Shown: in pieces, positions 1-11,500 of the stretch
Position numbering within the stretch: the first letter of the stretch is position 1
How the letters are laid out: each line of letters starts with the position of its first letter
DNA from: Phaseolus vulgaris
Taxonomy: Eukaryota > Streptophyta > Magnoliopsida > Fabales > Fabaceae
NCBI RefSeq assembly: GCF_000499845.2
Contig: NC_023754.2
Location: 21,206,111 to 21,270,110 of the forward strand
Reading direction: 5' to 3'
Length of the DNA: 64,000 nucleotides
The notes under the pieces: model-generated
Told to the model about the DNA's origin: nothing
What the model saw: the letters and a program-made list of their open reading frames with translations, nothing else
The model's database searches: none
Translations under genes and position numbers: made by a program

Positions 1-178
1 TTACTGAGAATTTGAAAAAGGAATAAGTATTATAAATATAATAAGATTTTAATTATATACATAAAAAATTTACTTATATAATAAGTAGGAATGAAATTCA
101 TATTTTTCATGTTTAAAAATAGAAAGCAAATTTCATATATAAAAAAATTAAAGAACAAAAATAAGTAACTAAATAAGG

Positions 179-378
179 TTGACCAAGTCTGAAACTCAAT
201 CCTCTAGCAGCCATTCTTATCTCATTTTACTTCTCTCTCTCATTCGTAAAAGTTGCCACGTATAGATTATAGCCGCCGGTGACGTGGACTTGGTGCATAT
301 GGTGTCTTAACATAAATGAAGGGAAATGCATCCAGTGGAAAACGATGACTATTCTGCATCAATTATTTAATATAAATA
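179..378 (+). promoter_or_regulatory. Promoter of the first PR-4 gene: W-box, GCC-box, TGACG motif, TATA box
   Basis: A TATA box (TATAAATA, 371-378) lies about 55 bases before the start codon at 432. Upstream are a perfect GCC-box (AGCCGCC, 271-277), a TGACG motif (280-284) and a W-box core (TTGACC, 179-184). GCC-boxes bind ERF transcription factors of the ethylene/jasmonate pathway, W-boxes bind WRKY factors and TGACG binds TGA bZIPs. The combination is typical of pathogenesis-related gene promoters. The motifs are seen directly; the regulation is inferred from family knowledge. Confidence 0.6.
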
Positions 379-431
379 AGAGAGAGCAAGCAAAACTTTG
401 GGAAAAGTTCTGAATTTAAAGTGAGAGAGAG

Positions 432-2049
432 ATGGGAAAAGCTCGAGTAGTGATCCAGCTATTGTTCTGCTTGATTGTGACCGCCACCGCCCAACAATGC
501 GGTCGTCAAGCCGGCGGGAGTAGATGTTCCGGCAACCTGTGCTGCAGCCAATTCGGGTGGTGCGGGAACACCGCAGAATACTGTTCACCCTCTCAGAACT
601 GCCAGAGCAACTGCTGGGGCAGCGGTGGAAGCGCCTCCAATGTTCGGGCCACGTATCATTACTACCAACCAGAGCAACACGGGTGGGATCTGAACGCCGT
701 GAGTGCTTACTGCTCAACTTGGGATGCCGGAAAATCTTACGCTTGGCGCAGCAAATATGGCTGGACAGCTTTCTGTGGCCCCGTTGGCCCTACTGGCAGA
801 GACTCTTGTGGAAGGTGTCTGCGGGTACGTAATCATAAATTTCATTCATTCATATTTTTCTGGGTTATTGGTGTAGTTAACAACATTTTATAGATTAAAT
901 TGTTAAAAATTTCATGTTTATTAAAGATAAAAATATTTAATATTATATAAGTGAGATAAGTTATTGGAAATTAAATATTGAATAAAAATTAAGACGTTTA
1001 ATAATATATAATTGGGGTAAACTATTGGAAATTCTAGAGATCAATACATTAATAGTATAATTTGATTTTATAACACTAAAAAAATTATTAGAAATTAAAA
1101 ATAATTAGTTACAATAGTGTCTAAATCTAGAGATTAATACATTAATAGTATAATTTAATTTTATAATACTAAAAAAAAATCATTAAATAGAAACTAATTT
1201 TAAAAATTAAAAATAATTAGTTACAATAGTGTCTAAATTAGAGACTAAAAAAATTATTAGTTTTTAAATTAGTTTCTAATATTGATAAATAATTTCTAAA
1301 TTGATATCTAATTATCTATCAAGGTTTTAACAACAACTTATTTAGATTCTAAATTTGGTAGCAAAAACTTTGGTAACAAATTAAATAACAATTTAGAAAC
1401 TATTCGTCGAAACTAATTTAGAAACCAATAATTTTTTTAGTTTTTATAATGGTCTCTAATTTAATCACTATAGTAACTAATTATTTTTTGTCTCTAAAAT
1501 TAGTTTCTATTTAATGATTTTCTTGTAGTGTAAGGTTGAATTAGACTTAAAGTATATTTTTTAATATGATATAAGAGTCATTTAGAATCTATCAAAACAA
1601 GAGAGTTTATTGTCTTATTAAGTCATCTGCTATCGAATTGTTACTAGATTATTTATAAATATATAATCTCACATACAAGATAAAAAGTCTTGACATGAGA
1701 AGAAATATTGAAGATTCAACCTCAACTAAAGATTAAATCATTTCATATTAAATAGATAAATACAAACCTTATCTTATAAATCGATTTTTTAATATACCTC
1801 TAATATATAAGAGATAAATGTGTTTTGTGTTGGATTGTGATGATGCAGGTGACGAACACTGGAACTGGAGCACAGACAACAGTGAGGATTGTTGATCAGT
1901 GCAGCAATGGAGGGTTGGATTTGGACGTGGGAGTGTTCAACCGTTTGGACACGAACGGGCAAGGGTACCAACGTGGCCATCTGATTGTTAACTATGAGTT
2001 TGTGGACTGTGGGAACGAGCTCAACCTTGCCCTCCATGCTCCTAATTGA
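432..2049 (+). CDS. PR4: PR-4 class I (hevein-like) protein: chitin-binding + barwin domains
   Basis: Secreted or vacuolar defence protein of the PR-4/pro-hevein family, which binds chitin and often has RNase activity. Two exons, 432-824 and 1849-2049 (phase-0 GT-AG intron), give 197 residues. Residues 1-20 form a signal peptide. Residues 21-63 form a hevein domain with all eight cysteines and the SQFGWC...EYC sugar-binding patch (Phe where hevein itself has Trp). A linker leads to the barwin domain (about 69-187) with its six cysteines, including YCSTWDA, FCGP and IVDQC. A short tail after DCG ([11 protein letters not shown]) resembles the C-terminal vacuolar-sorting extensions of class I members; that role is inferred. 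A poly(A) signal AATAAA lies at 2138-2143. A tandem paralogue without the hevein domain follows about 4 kb downstream. The intron holds a CACTA-like MITE and a TRIM relic. Confidence 0.95.
1034..1178. repeat. Direct ~92-bp duplication inside the PR-4 intron
   Basis: The segment starting at 1034 (CTAGAGATCAATACATTAAT...) is repeated about 92 bases later, from 1126, with a few substitutions. It adjoins the left end of the MITE-like element and probably arose by local duplication of that end. Confidence 0.6.
1171..1530. mobile_element. CACTA-type miniature element (MITE) in the PR-4 intron
   Basis: The right end (about 1498-1530), read on the minus strand, begins CACTACAAGAAAATCATTAA, matching the CACTACAAGAAAA terminus known from En/Spm (CACTA) transposons. 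About 30 bases of this arm recur in inverted orientation at about 1173-1202, where the outermost bases have decayed. The interior is AT-rich and has no ORF. It is therefore a non-autonomous CACTA derivative. Related degenerate sequences occur near 21600-21840, 25880-26525, 27588-27690 and 45840-46015. Confidence 0.65.
1530..1800 (+). mobile_element. TRIM relic in the first PR-4 intron
   Basis: An LTR-end-like stretch (AAGGTTGAATTAGACTTAAAG) runs into a decayed primer-binding site (TGATATAAGAGTCA, 1567-1580) and then the internal motif about TCATCTGCTATCGAAT. These align with the better-preserved TRIM at 23656-23986. The outer boundaries are uncertain. Confidence 0.55.
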
Positions 2050-2819
2050 ATCTATCATATCATATCAGAGTGCAGAGTTCCATTAATATGCATTAAGCTT
2101 TCTTAATTACAGTTTATTAATGTTGACTCTGCTTGCTAATAAATGTCATAATATTGCGGGCACTGTCAGTGACGCAGAGACTAGTTCAAAACTCTTAAAT
2201 ATTGGTTTTAGTCCTTCATAAAGAAGAGTTATAGAAGAAGAAGAGTCGTTGGTTACTTTGCGTAATAAAATAAGTGATTCGTTGACTTAGTTAGGATTAG
2301 GGTAGGTTAGGTTGTTTAGTGCATGATAAAGACGCTAACTCAGTTGACTTAGATGCCAAATCTAAGTCAATCAAATTTATTGAGGGACAAGAAAATTAGG
2401 CATAGGATTTAACTTTATTTCCTACTAATATCATATATAACATCCGATTTAGATGTGTATGTTGCATCCAATAGTTGTATTAATAGTAACAATGATGTAA
2501 TTATTATTTTATTAGTTTTAAGCAAATTCAATATTTATAAGGCTCAAATTAAAATTTGATGAAGATAATTCTTAATCAAAATTTATTGTTATTCTATTTT
2601 ATCGATTATCGGTTTTTTATCAGAAAAAAAATAATAAAGGTATTTCAGGGTATCTCAATCCTTATACCAGAAACTAAAAACGTCACCACACATCAAATTT
2701 AACTACTCTCACCTCTAACCTTTTCTTTTGTTGATAGATCTCATACAAACAAGTGATTTTAGACACCAGTAAGAAAACACATGTTACCCTTACCTTCACA
2801 TAGTTACCTATGACCAAAT

Positions 2820-3330
2820 CTTGAGTTGTGCCATCATGAAGATTATGTGATGATCTATTCTTTCATTCCTAAAAATCTTCTTATTCCTTTGCTTCCATAT
2901 TTCTCCTACTACAGCTAGCTATCCACACAAAATCAAAGTTGATTAAGAGCTTCACTTTCCTTAATCCTCCTGAATTGTGCGAAGTGCTTTTTTGGTTGAT
3001 GATGAATCATCGACGTCAAACCCACCCATCCGTAGCATTTCGACCAAACCAACCAAGTTACCCTACAAGTACAAAATAGATGTGACGTTGTTTCTGTTTC
3101 CTCCCCACACATGTTACAGATGCTATTCTCCAATGATATCTTCTTATTCACCAAATTTATTTTAGATGCTATTTTATCCTCATCGTGTAATTGCTTGGAA
3201 AGGTGTTTATCTGCCTTAATGAAGAAGAGATGCCTTAACGAAGAAGAGATTATGGAGGCTGCTCCAAACCTCTCAAATAGTTGATGAAAAAGGGTCCTTT
3301 ATCATAACAGTAGATTTTAGACCCCTTCCC
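2820..3330 (-). pseudogene. LINE (non-LTR retrotransposon) C-terminal relic, zf-RVT domain
   Basis: On the minus strand, 3154-2933 encodes a short open segment with CNMCGEETETTSHLFCTC, then WLVWSKCYGWVG. This is the pattern of the zinc-binding domain (zf-RVT) found after the reverse transcriptase of plant LINEs (CxxCG...ETxxHLFxxC...W..W). Similar but interrupted coding flanks extend on both sides to about 2820 and 3330. Stops and the absence of a full reverse transcriptase show it is dead. It lies between the duplicated PR-4 genes. Confidence 0.6.
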
Positions 3331-5218
3331 TCCTTCCCTACAAATCAACAAACTTCGATTATCGGTTACTTAAGGTTAACCTTGATTATTTCGATTTTAT
3401 CTTGGTAAATTTTAGCTTTGTGGTTGTATTTAAGTTTTCCTTTAATGTTTGTAAAATTTATTATGGACACATGCACCATAATATATACTCTTTAATTCTT
3501 TTATGCTTTCATTACTGATTTATTATCCATACACTTTAATAAAGAAATGAAAATTTTATATAATTTTATTTGAGATATTTTAATTAGAATGGATGATAAA
3601 TTTTTCTAAAAGAATATATAAAATTTCTTCCGATTTAATTGAAATTGTTTTTATTTATGAATGTTAAATTCGTACTCCACATGTGTACACCCATGTGTTA
3701 CGATAAAATTAAACTTCTTACTAGACAATGGAACACTGGTTCAACAACATACAGTGGAAACTTATTTCTGTTGTTTACGTGATAAAAAACAATTATTACC
3801 CTATTGATTTTATTTTATTTATTTAGAAACTTATTACAGTGTTTATGTAATAATTGTATGATTTATACTTAAAACAATTCGTTAAACTATTTTAAGAAAT
3901 AATTTGATATGGAGGCTAGAATGTAATAAAAATTAAAATTAAAATTAAGATATCATAAATATATAAATTAGATACAAAAAGATGACTTTTTTTATTAATA
4001 AATCCAACTTTCTTGAGTCAATATACTAAGTGCTTCAATGCACTTTCGGTCAGCCAACACGTCTCTTGAATGACTTTTTTTAATAAAATTTGAATACCAC
4101 CATATAGTTAAATTATTCATTATTGCATATGAAAGTACTTGAAAAAATGTAAAACAATTATAGTTATAATACATGTTTTCATGTAATAAATTTATGAAAA
4201 ATGTTCAGTTAATTATTTGTTCAAGTCCTTTTTTTAATGGATTAAGAAAAAAAAAACATAAATTCATTATGAGAAAGTGATGTTGCAATGCATGTACATT
4301 ATTTAATTTTTAGAGTGTGGTTAAATAGGTTTTTTTATCTTAATAATTTTTCTATTTTGTTCTATTATTTTAAATTTTTTAATTGTTTATTTTTTTAAAG
4401 TGAGTTAATATACTATTTTCCATCCAGTTTATAATAATAATATTATTACATTACAATTAGGTAATTATTATTATTCATGTTACATATTTATTAATAAGAT
4501 GTTATTTGTTATTCTTGAAGATCACCTCGATTAAAAATAAGATTGATTTATAGTATTTAAATAAATGTAAATTTTACTTTAAAAAATAATTTTAAACTTA
4601 AAATTCACGTGCTATTATTATAACGTTGATATTCATTCATTTGACATGAAAAAAACTATATTAATTCATTAAAAAATAGAATCAAATTGAAAACATCCAG
4701 AGTAGATTGCCATGTGTCATCATAATAAAGAAACAGAGAGAGTGATTTGCTGGGGCTATGGTGATCTCTTAGTTTTTTCAAAATTCCATAAAGGATTGCA
4801 AAAATAGGATTTTGAGTCTCTTAAAATATATGAAATTTATCAATACGAACATAATTAACATGATTAGTGAATGAATAAAAATATTAAAACATTGCTAATT
4901 TAAGGTAATTGTATATTTTTAGTGAAATTTGTATCACTCTACATATTAATTCTTATATAAAACAAACGAGACTTTCAAAACCTTCTCATAAGAAAAATGA
5001 ATCTTTAACGCTAAACTAGGTACCTCAAACTAAATAATTTTATTATATTAAATAACTTAAATTAAAATAGTTGTATCAAAATATAGAACACAAGACATTA
5101 ATTTTGATTGAGACTCTATATATTTGCTACTTAACATTACTTACTGTTCTTTTGATAATTTTTTTATCAGTAATATAAATAAATTAATATGATATAGTTT
5201 AGAGATAATGAGACTCAG

Positions 5219-5640
5219 ACGCTTTTTTTAAATAGTGTATCCGTGTCGGATACACGTATCGGTGTCGGATACACGTATCGGTGTCGGATACACGTATCGG
5301 TGTCGACACTCGTACGACGCTCGTAAGACATTTATCAGTGAAACATAATTTTAAAAGGTATAAATACAATAATTTTCTAAAAATTCAAATTTATTGTATA
5401 AATTTTTATTATGATTAAAAATAAGAAACAAATTCTTTTGAATCCATCATGAAAAATATTTTCATGCTCCCAAAAGAATCTCAAACATACTTTTGCATAT
5501 AAATATTTATTTTCAATTTATATAATTTAAAATTATATAATATATAAATCCGTGTTCCCATATCCTACATTTTATAGATTATACGTATCTCCGTATCTGT
5601 ATTCGTATCTGTGCTACATAGTGTCCAACCTATTACAACT
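5219..5640 (-). repeat. Dispersed GTGTC-rich ~430-bp repeat, copy 1
   Basis: One of four copies in the window of a noncoding repeat. One end is rich in GTGTC/ATACG motifs, the AT-rich body is conserved (including AAAATTGTGTTAAAA-like and TTATTTTTATAATNATAATAA-like stretches), and the other end contains ATGTAGGACACG-like sequence. This copy is inverted relative to those at 25145 and 41465. Its GTGTC end has expanded into a 19-bp tandem array. Confidence 0.7.
5243..5306. repeat. 19-bp tandem repeat, about 3.3 copies
   Basis: The unit GTGTCGGATACACGTATCG is perfectly repeated at 5243, 5262 and 5281, with a partial fourth copy to about 5306. The unit is itself partly palindromic (GTGTCGGATACAC). 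The array lies inside the dispersed repeat at 5219-5640. Confidence 0.9.
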
Positions 5641-6170
5641 ATCTTTTTATCATATTTAGCTAAATTCACAAAACCTATTATATCATCAAATAACATTATA
5701 AAAAAAAAGTTTCAAATCAGAAACGGTTTTATGAGAGAACCATGAGAAAGAGTGTAGTGAAGGAAAATGGGAACCTTCCTGAAGAAAAAGTGAGATAACA
5801 TTGCTGATCACAAAGAGCAAAGAAAACAAAGAAGAGACAAAGTATGGAGAGAAAAATAAATAATTTTAAAGAAAACTTTGTTTAGGCCGCATTTGGTTGC
5901 GAAATTTTCGGAGACAAATAAATTAACATTACGTTAATAAAAGACGAAATCAAATTTTAGTCAAATCGAGAATGATCATTTCTTTTCCCAAACTTTCTTC
6001 ACCATGCCTTCAAAGAATTTTCAACAAACAACATCGATTTCTTTGAATTTTCTCGGAAGAATCAAGATGGTGGTCACCAGAGGCTATGTGTCCAGCGTCT
6101 GAGGCAACTCATATCATACTTTTCAAAGAAAGAAAGGGCATTTTCATAATTTTGTGATGCTAGAGAGGCC

Positions 6171-6178
6171 CTATAAAT
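6171..6178 (+). promoter_or_regulatory. TATA box of the second PR-4 gene
   Basis: CTATAAAT lies 40 bases before the first ATG at 6211. Unlike the first PR-4 promoter, I found no GCC-box or TTGACC W-box within about 300 bases upstream. Confidence 0.55.
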
Positions 6179-6210
6179 GTGGAAGAGGAGAAGCGAGTGA
6201 ATGAAGTGAA

Positions 6211-6993
6211 ATGCAAAGAAGGATAATGGGAAAAGTAATTGTGTTTGTTGTGTGCGTGTTTTGTGTTGTGGCTTTGGCCTCAGCTCAGAGTGCGAGCAAT
6301 GTGAGAGCTACGTATCATTTGTACCAGCCTGAGCAGCATAACTGGGACTTACTCGCAGTGAGTGCATATTGCTCCACTTGGGATGCTGGCAAATCCTTGG
6401 CATGGCGCAGCAAATATCCTTGGACAGCTTTCTGTGGACCCTCTGGCCCTCGGGGCCAAGAATCTTGTGGCAAGTGCTTGAGGGTACGTATTTCTTTAAT
6501 TCTTCAACTTTGTTCTAAAAAAAATAAGAGTTATACATGTGTACTAAGGCTATATATAAAGGTTGAATTAGGTTTATACTCAACTATTTGACATTTAAAG
6601 TCTACTATAAAAAAATTTATTAGACTTATTAAGTCATTCGCTATTGAATAATCCATAAATATATAGTTTCACGCATGAATTGACAGTTTCGGCATAAGAG
6701 AGATGTGTTTAATATTAATATTTTACATCAACTAGAGATTCAATTTTATAAATTTGAGTTAGATTTAAAGTACACTTATTAAGAAAGAAAAGAGGATAAT
6801 GAGTGATGGGGTTGCATTGCAGGTGACAAACACAAGAACAAATGCTCAGATAACGGTGAGAATTGTTGACCAGTGCCGCAACGGGGGCTTGGACTTGGAT
6901 ATTAGTCCATTCCAAAAGATAGACACGGATGGGAATGGCTATGCTCAAGGCCATCTTACTGTTAACTATGATTTTGTGAACTGCGGTGACTAA
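6211..6993 (+). CDS. PR4: PR-4 class II protein: barwin domain without hevein domain
   Basis: Tandem paralogue of the gene at 432-2049. Exons 6211-6483 and 6823-6993 are joined by a phase-0 intron at exactly the same codon as in the paralogue (LR|VTN), giving 147 residues. Starting at the second Met (6226) gives 142 residues and a more typical signal peptide start, MGKVIV. Residues to about 26 form a signal peptide ending SAQ. The barwin domain starts directly at [10 protein letters not shown] and keeps all six cysteines (YCSTWDA, FCGP, SCGKC, IVDQC, VNCG). There is no hevein domain, and the protein stops at NCGD without the C-terminal tail of the paralogue, so it is likely secreted to the apoplast (inference). 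AATAAA lies at 7048-7053. The intron carries the same TRIM relic type as the paralogue. Confidence 0.94.
6545..6790 (+). mobile_element. TRIM relic in the second PR-4 intron
   Basis: Contains AAGGTTGAATTAGG, TTAAGTCATTCGCTATTGAAT, ACATCAACTAGAGATTC and TTAGATTTAAAGTACACTT. These match, in the same order, the relic in the first PR-4 intron and the TRIM at 23656-23986. The primer-binding site is no longer recognisable. Confidence 0.55.
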
Positions 6994-7053
6994 ACACTAC
7001 ATATAATTAATTACCTTATGTGTGCTCTACTCAGTCACAAGAAATCGAATAAA

Positions 7054-8571
7054 GAAAGATGTACAAGTGTGTTACTTCTTATAACAGTAATAAAAATAAA
7101 TAAAGCCTTGTTATTATAAAAAAAACTGTTCTGGATTTGAAAGGAGTAATTATTAGTATTACCATGCTTCCTTCATTTTATATAATGTAATGTAATAGGT
7201 CAAATGGTTGTCGTGTTCATTTTGTTTCTCTTTGTTGCGTGTCTAATGCCGCCACTCTAAATATGCTTTAGTACCGTATATACAAGGGAATTAGGTTTCT
7301 CCAGACTGAGCAAGTAGTCCTAAGGTTGCTCTAGTCAATAACAATTATGAGTTGACTTGGGTTGGGACCCAAATCAGTCTTTATCAAAAATTCATTTTTT
7401 CTTTGAATATATTTCGAAACATCATGTTTCAATAGGTGAGATTTATTTTCATTCATTTCTCTTTCATCTCACTCAAACACTACCTAATGTTTTGTTTAAT
7501 TAGAAAGAAGAGAGATAGGTTGGAACAAAATAAGTTGATAAATTGAAAATAAATGAGAAATAAAGTTGAAATTAAAGGTGTTTGATTGAAAAGAAATAAA
7601 GAGATGAGGAAGTAAATAAAGAGACTATTAGAAATAGATGATAAAAAATGCAATAAGTCTCATCATTCTCTAAAATTATTTATTTTCCATCTTCTCCACC
7701 AAACACACTAATTGTTTGATATTGGAAGTGTTTAAAAATAGTTTAGAACGTGGTTATTGATCCAAGGTGGATCCTTTCGTGGTGAATGAGGTGATAACAC
7801 TTACAAAGACTCCAATATGTAGAATTAATGACCAAGGTTGTTCAGTGTAAATAATGTTTTAAAGGTGCATCTTGTGTATGTGTTATCTTTTTTTAAACTT
7901 TTGCATGTTATGAAGGTAGTTTTCAAATAATATTTTCATTTGAGAACATTAATGCAATCCAACCATGATTTTCAATAAATGCATTTACGATTACTTAAAC
8001 AATAATATTTTAGACAAATGCTTAACAAGAATTTTTTTTTATTTGGTAAAGATACTGGCATAATAGTCACTGTTTTTATACGTATCTCATACTTAATAGA
8101 CACTAATTATGAGGACTTATCAAAAGGAGCGAAAATAATCTAATTTAAATTAAAATCAGCTACACTTGTAAGGATTAGCACTTATCCTTGTAACTGCGTC
8201 CTATTGTTCTGGTATTTAAACAAATCATCCATCACTCCCTAACGTAAAAAAAGTTTCGATGTAAATCTTTAAACACACATCTTAACTACGTTCGAAGTTT
8301 CCAAATTAATTCTATCAAAATCATTTCTTTTTTCATAACTTTAGAACAAACGAAGCCTACGACAGTATAGGATAATACAAAATCACCAAAACTAGCAATT
8401 GGCGATAGAAATTTGACATGCAAATTTACCCGCACTGCCATTTTCATATTGAACTAAATTTTAAATATGCATAACCTTTCTAACTGATGACTCTTCCAGT
8501 ACGTTCGTGCCTTCGCAAAATAAAACACGTACACACCAATGCGGTTTATAGAGGCATTAGCAAAAGCCCAT
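7054..8571. other. Intergenic region, convergent between PR-4 and the ankyrin-TPR gene
   Basis: About 1.5 kb of AT-rich sequence. The last several hundred bases should include the 3' UTR of the minus-strand ankyrin-TPR gene. I see no additional gene or clear repeat. Confidence 0.6.
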
Positions 8572-11500
8572 CTATGAATTCTTTTCGGCTGTTCCATGAA
8601 ATTTCTTCCCAGCCTCAACAGCTTCCCTGTAAAAGATTGAAGGCCACACTATCTGTGTTAGGTTGACAATGTGAGTTACATCTATAAATCACTTAAAACT
8701 CGAGTAGCAATCACAACTGTTAGACGAGGATGCAGTAGTTTCTGTTATGATTTTGTAAGGTACACTTTTCTCCTACTCGAGGCACTAACATGGCCTTCAT
8801 CAGGTGATTCAATCTTTTTTCTATGAATGTCTCAAGACATCACACACTGGTACTCTCCTAAGCATGTGCATAATTACGTTGAAATGTGTATAATGCACGT
8901 TTCAGTAAATTATGTTTGCCTCAAACCATGACACAAAAACTATGTTGATCATAATAATTCCATTTGCTTAGTATAATAATGTCATTATGCCAAAGGGTGT
9001 TAATAAATAAAATAGTATGCAGACCTGAACGCATTTACAAGCTCCTTACTTTCAGGATCAAGCATTACTCCCTCGTAAAAAGCATTTGCAGCTTCATCAA
9101 ATTTCTGCAACAAGGATAGCCAAGTATAGTTTTAGAAATGTAAACCACACATACTGCTGTTAATAAGGGCAAACAATTTCTGAATATCATGCCTGCAACA
9201 CACGCAGAGCTGCGCCTTCCCTATAACAAGCTTTTGGCCAATCTGGTCTTAAAGCTCTACAGGCCTTTGCATCAGCTAAAGCATGCTCAGCTTGGCCCAA
9301 CCTAATCCAGCAGAGACTTCTATTGGATAGCAAAGTAGCATCAGTGGGATCCAGATCAATTGCCTGTTAACACATTTTAAAAAAGTAAAAGAACACAATT
9401 TTATCATCATAGAGAATGAAGTATAAGCATTTTTATTTTTTTTGGAAACCAGCAATAGACAAGTATGCTTATATCGGTAGACACTCACTGCATAAGTTCA
9501 TGGAAGCATTATTGAGACACACAAGTTAAAACTAACAGAAGGGGTTGTTCATAACTTGTGCAACAAATATAAGTAACATAGGAGGCAAATGAAGGATCAG
9601 AAGACCTTACTTGCGTATAAAAATCCACAGCCATTTGATGGTCTTTCCTGTGAAAGGCCTCATCCCCTCTTGACTTTGCTTCTGCTGCTCTCTTTTTGGC
9701 TTCAGGAGACACCTAGATAAGTTGACAAACAAATAAGAAATGAAAAATGCTAGGAACATACTATTTGACACACTCGTTTAAACACACTCCCTTTTATTTG
9801 TTGAAATTTATTGAAAAGCACAATTTTCCAGATCCCACATCTTTTTTACTGAAATTTTTCTTGTGATTTGATGGCTTTCAATAAATTTTAATAAATAAGA
9901 GTGTGTTTCTAACACCCCTAGTAAACAATTATAAAAAAACAAAGATAAAATTTGTATTAATTTCTTTTATATTATAGAGATGAACATTATGGATTACCAT
10001 TCTGACAATGTATTAAATAAAAGCTCAAATATCTTCTACGAGAGTTCAAGCGTACCCAAATTGGTGCTGTCAACCAGAAGAATGATATTTGAATCCACAG
10101 AAGGGGCCCACTAAAACACTTTTTAGTAAGAACTAGTACAGTGCACAAATTAAAATTATTAATGCTACTACATTTATTTTAAAAGATTAAAGAGACTTTA
10201 ATTGTGGAATAAAGCATACTGTAATAGATAAACTAAAAATTAAATGTGTAAAACAGGTAAAAAATATAAATGTAAAATATTTTGAAAAACAAAGATAGTA
10301 AATACAAATATGCAATGGAAAACAAAGATAATGAATGCCACGATCTTTGACATAAAGAAAATTGTGAGACAGAAAGGCCAAGACAACAATTTCTGTTTGT
10401 GCCACCTGCACACATGTCAGAGTATGTGCAGGATTTGTGAGATCAACAAGTAAACTCAAAATCATGTAGTCCTTTTGCATTTGTTTTGGTTTAAAGAAAA
10501 TAGATAATGTGATAGCCACTATATTGTTTCTTTCTGAAATCAAGAAAAGTAATTCCACAATTATTGCTTACTGCCTACACATCTTTTCACAGTGATTAAT
10601 TCAAAATCAACCAAAAAGAAGCTAGCAAGAAGATCACTCAAGGAGTTAGACTTGATGATGTTTCATCCAATGATGAGTGAATGATTAGAAAACGAAGGAG
10701 GGAGTGGAAATGAATGTTTAGACATACCCAAACAAAGTTGCAGATCAAGAATATTATATTCTTGCGGTGCCACCATTGGTGGAGGAGGATATTCTTACTA
10801 ATATGCTTGGTGAAGGAGATGTTCTTACTAACATGCTTAGTGAAGGAGATGTTCTTACTAATATGCTTAGTGAAGGAGATGGAAAAGATGCAACAAATAA
10901 ATATTTCATTGATGTTTTACTCCCCTTTTTCTAAAAGATCTCTACTAGATAGAGGCCTAGCCACTATTTAGGATTTCATGTATTATTATTTGGTTTGTGT
11001 TTAGCTATTGCCGACTAGCTTAGGTTTTGTTTTATCATGTGTGATGTTATGACCTATTATGACTGGGTTGACTTGCTTTCTATCTTGTGATTATTAACAG
11101 TTTAACTAAGTATTTATTTTGTTATTTAAAGGTTTTGTTATATCATGTATCCTATTACAATCACACGATTTACAATCTTGTAGCCCCATCCTGATCCAAA
11201 TATATCCCTGAGTCTGACTACCACAACTAATAAAAGATCAATACAAGAAAAACACACCTCAATGATATTTTGCTCCGAAGAAACAGCATCGGCCTGATTA
11301 GTTTCTTTGGCATTTACCAATTCATCCTGCATATTGTTGCTCCTCATACTTAGTAATAAAAACAAGAAATTCACTTTCTCAGACAGAATGCAAACTAGCA
11401 TTAAAAGTTTCAAATTTTTAACCATGAGGAATGAATAGAATATGATAAAAACATATGCTGGTAAAAATTGTAGGCAAAATCAGTAAAAGGATAGACAATT

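Larger units (their letters stand above)
2144..6170. other. Intergenic spacer between the PR-4 genes
   Basis: About 4 kb of AT-rich DNA. It contains a LINE reverse-transcriptase relic near 2820-3330 and a GTGTC-rich dispersed repeat at 5219-5640. No other coding signal is convincing. Confidence 0.6.

Noticed and set aside
367..832. Antisense and alternative-frame ORFs overlapping the first PR-4 exon
   Set aside because: They overlap a well-supported coding exon, have no recognisable motifs and are explained by its higher GC content.
10187..10558. Minus-strand ORF of 123 codons in the ankyrin-TPR intron
   Set aside because: Phe/Ile/Leu-rich, low-complexity translation of intronic AT-rich DNA; the spliced gene passes over it without using it.
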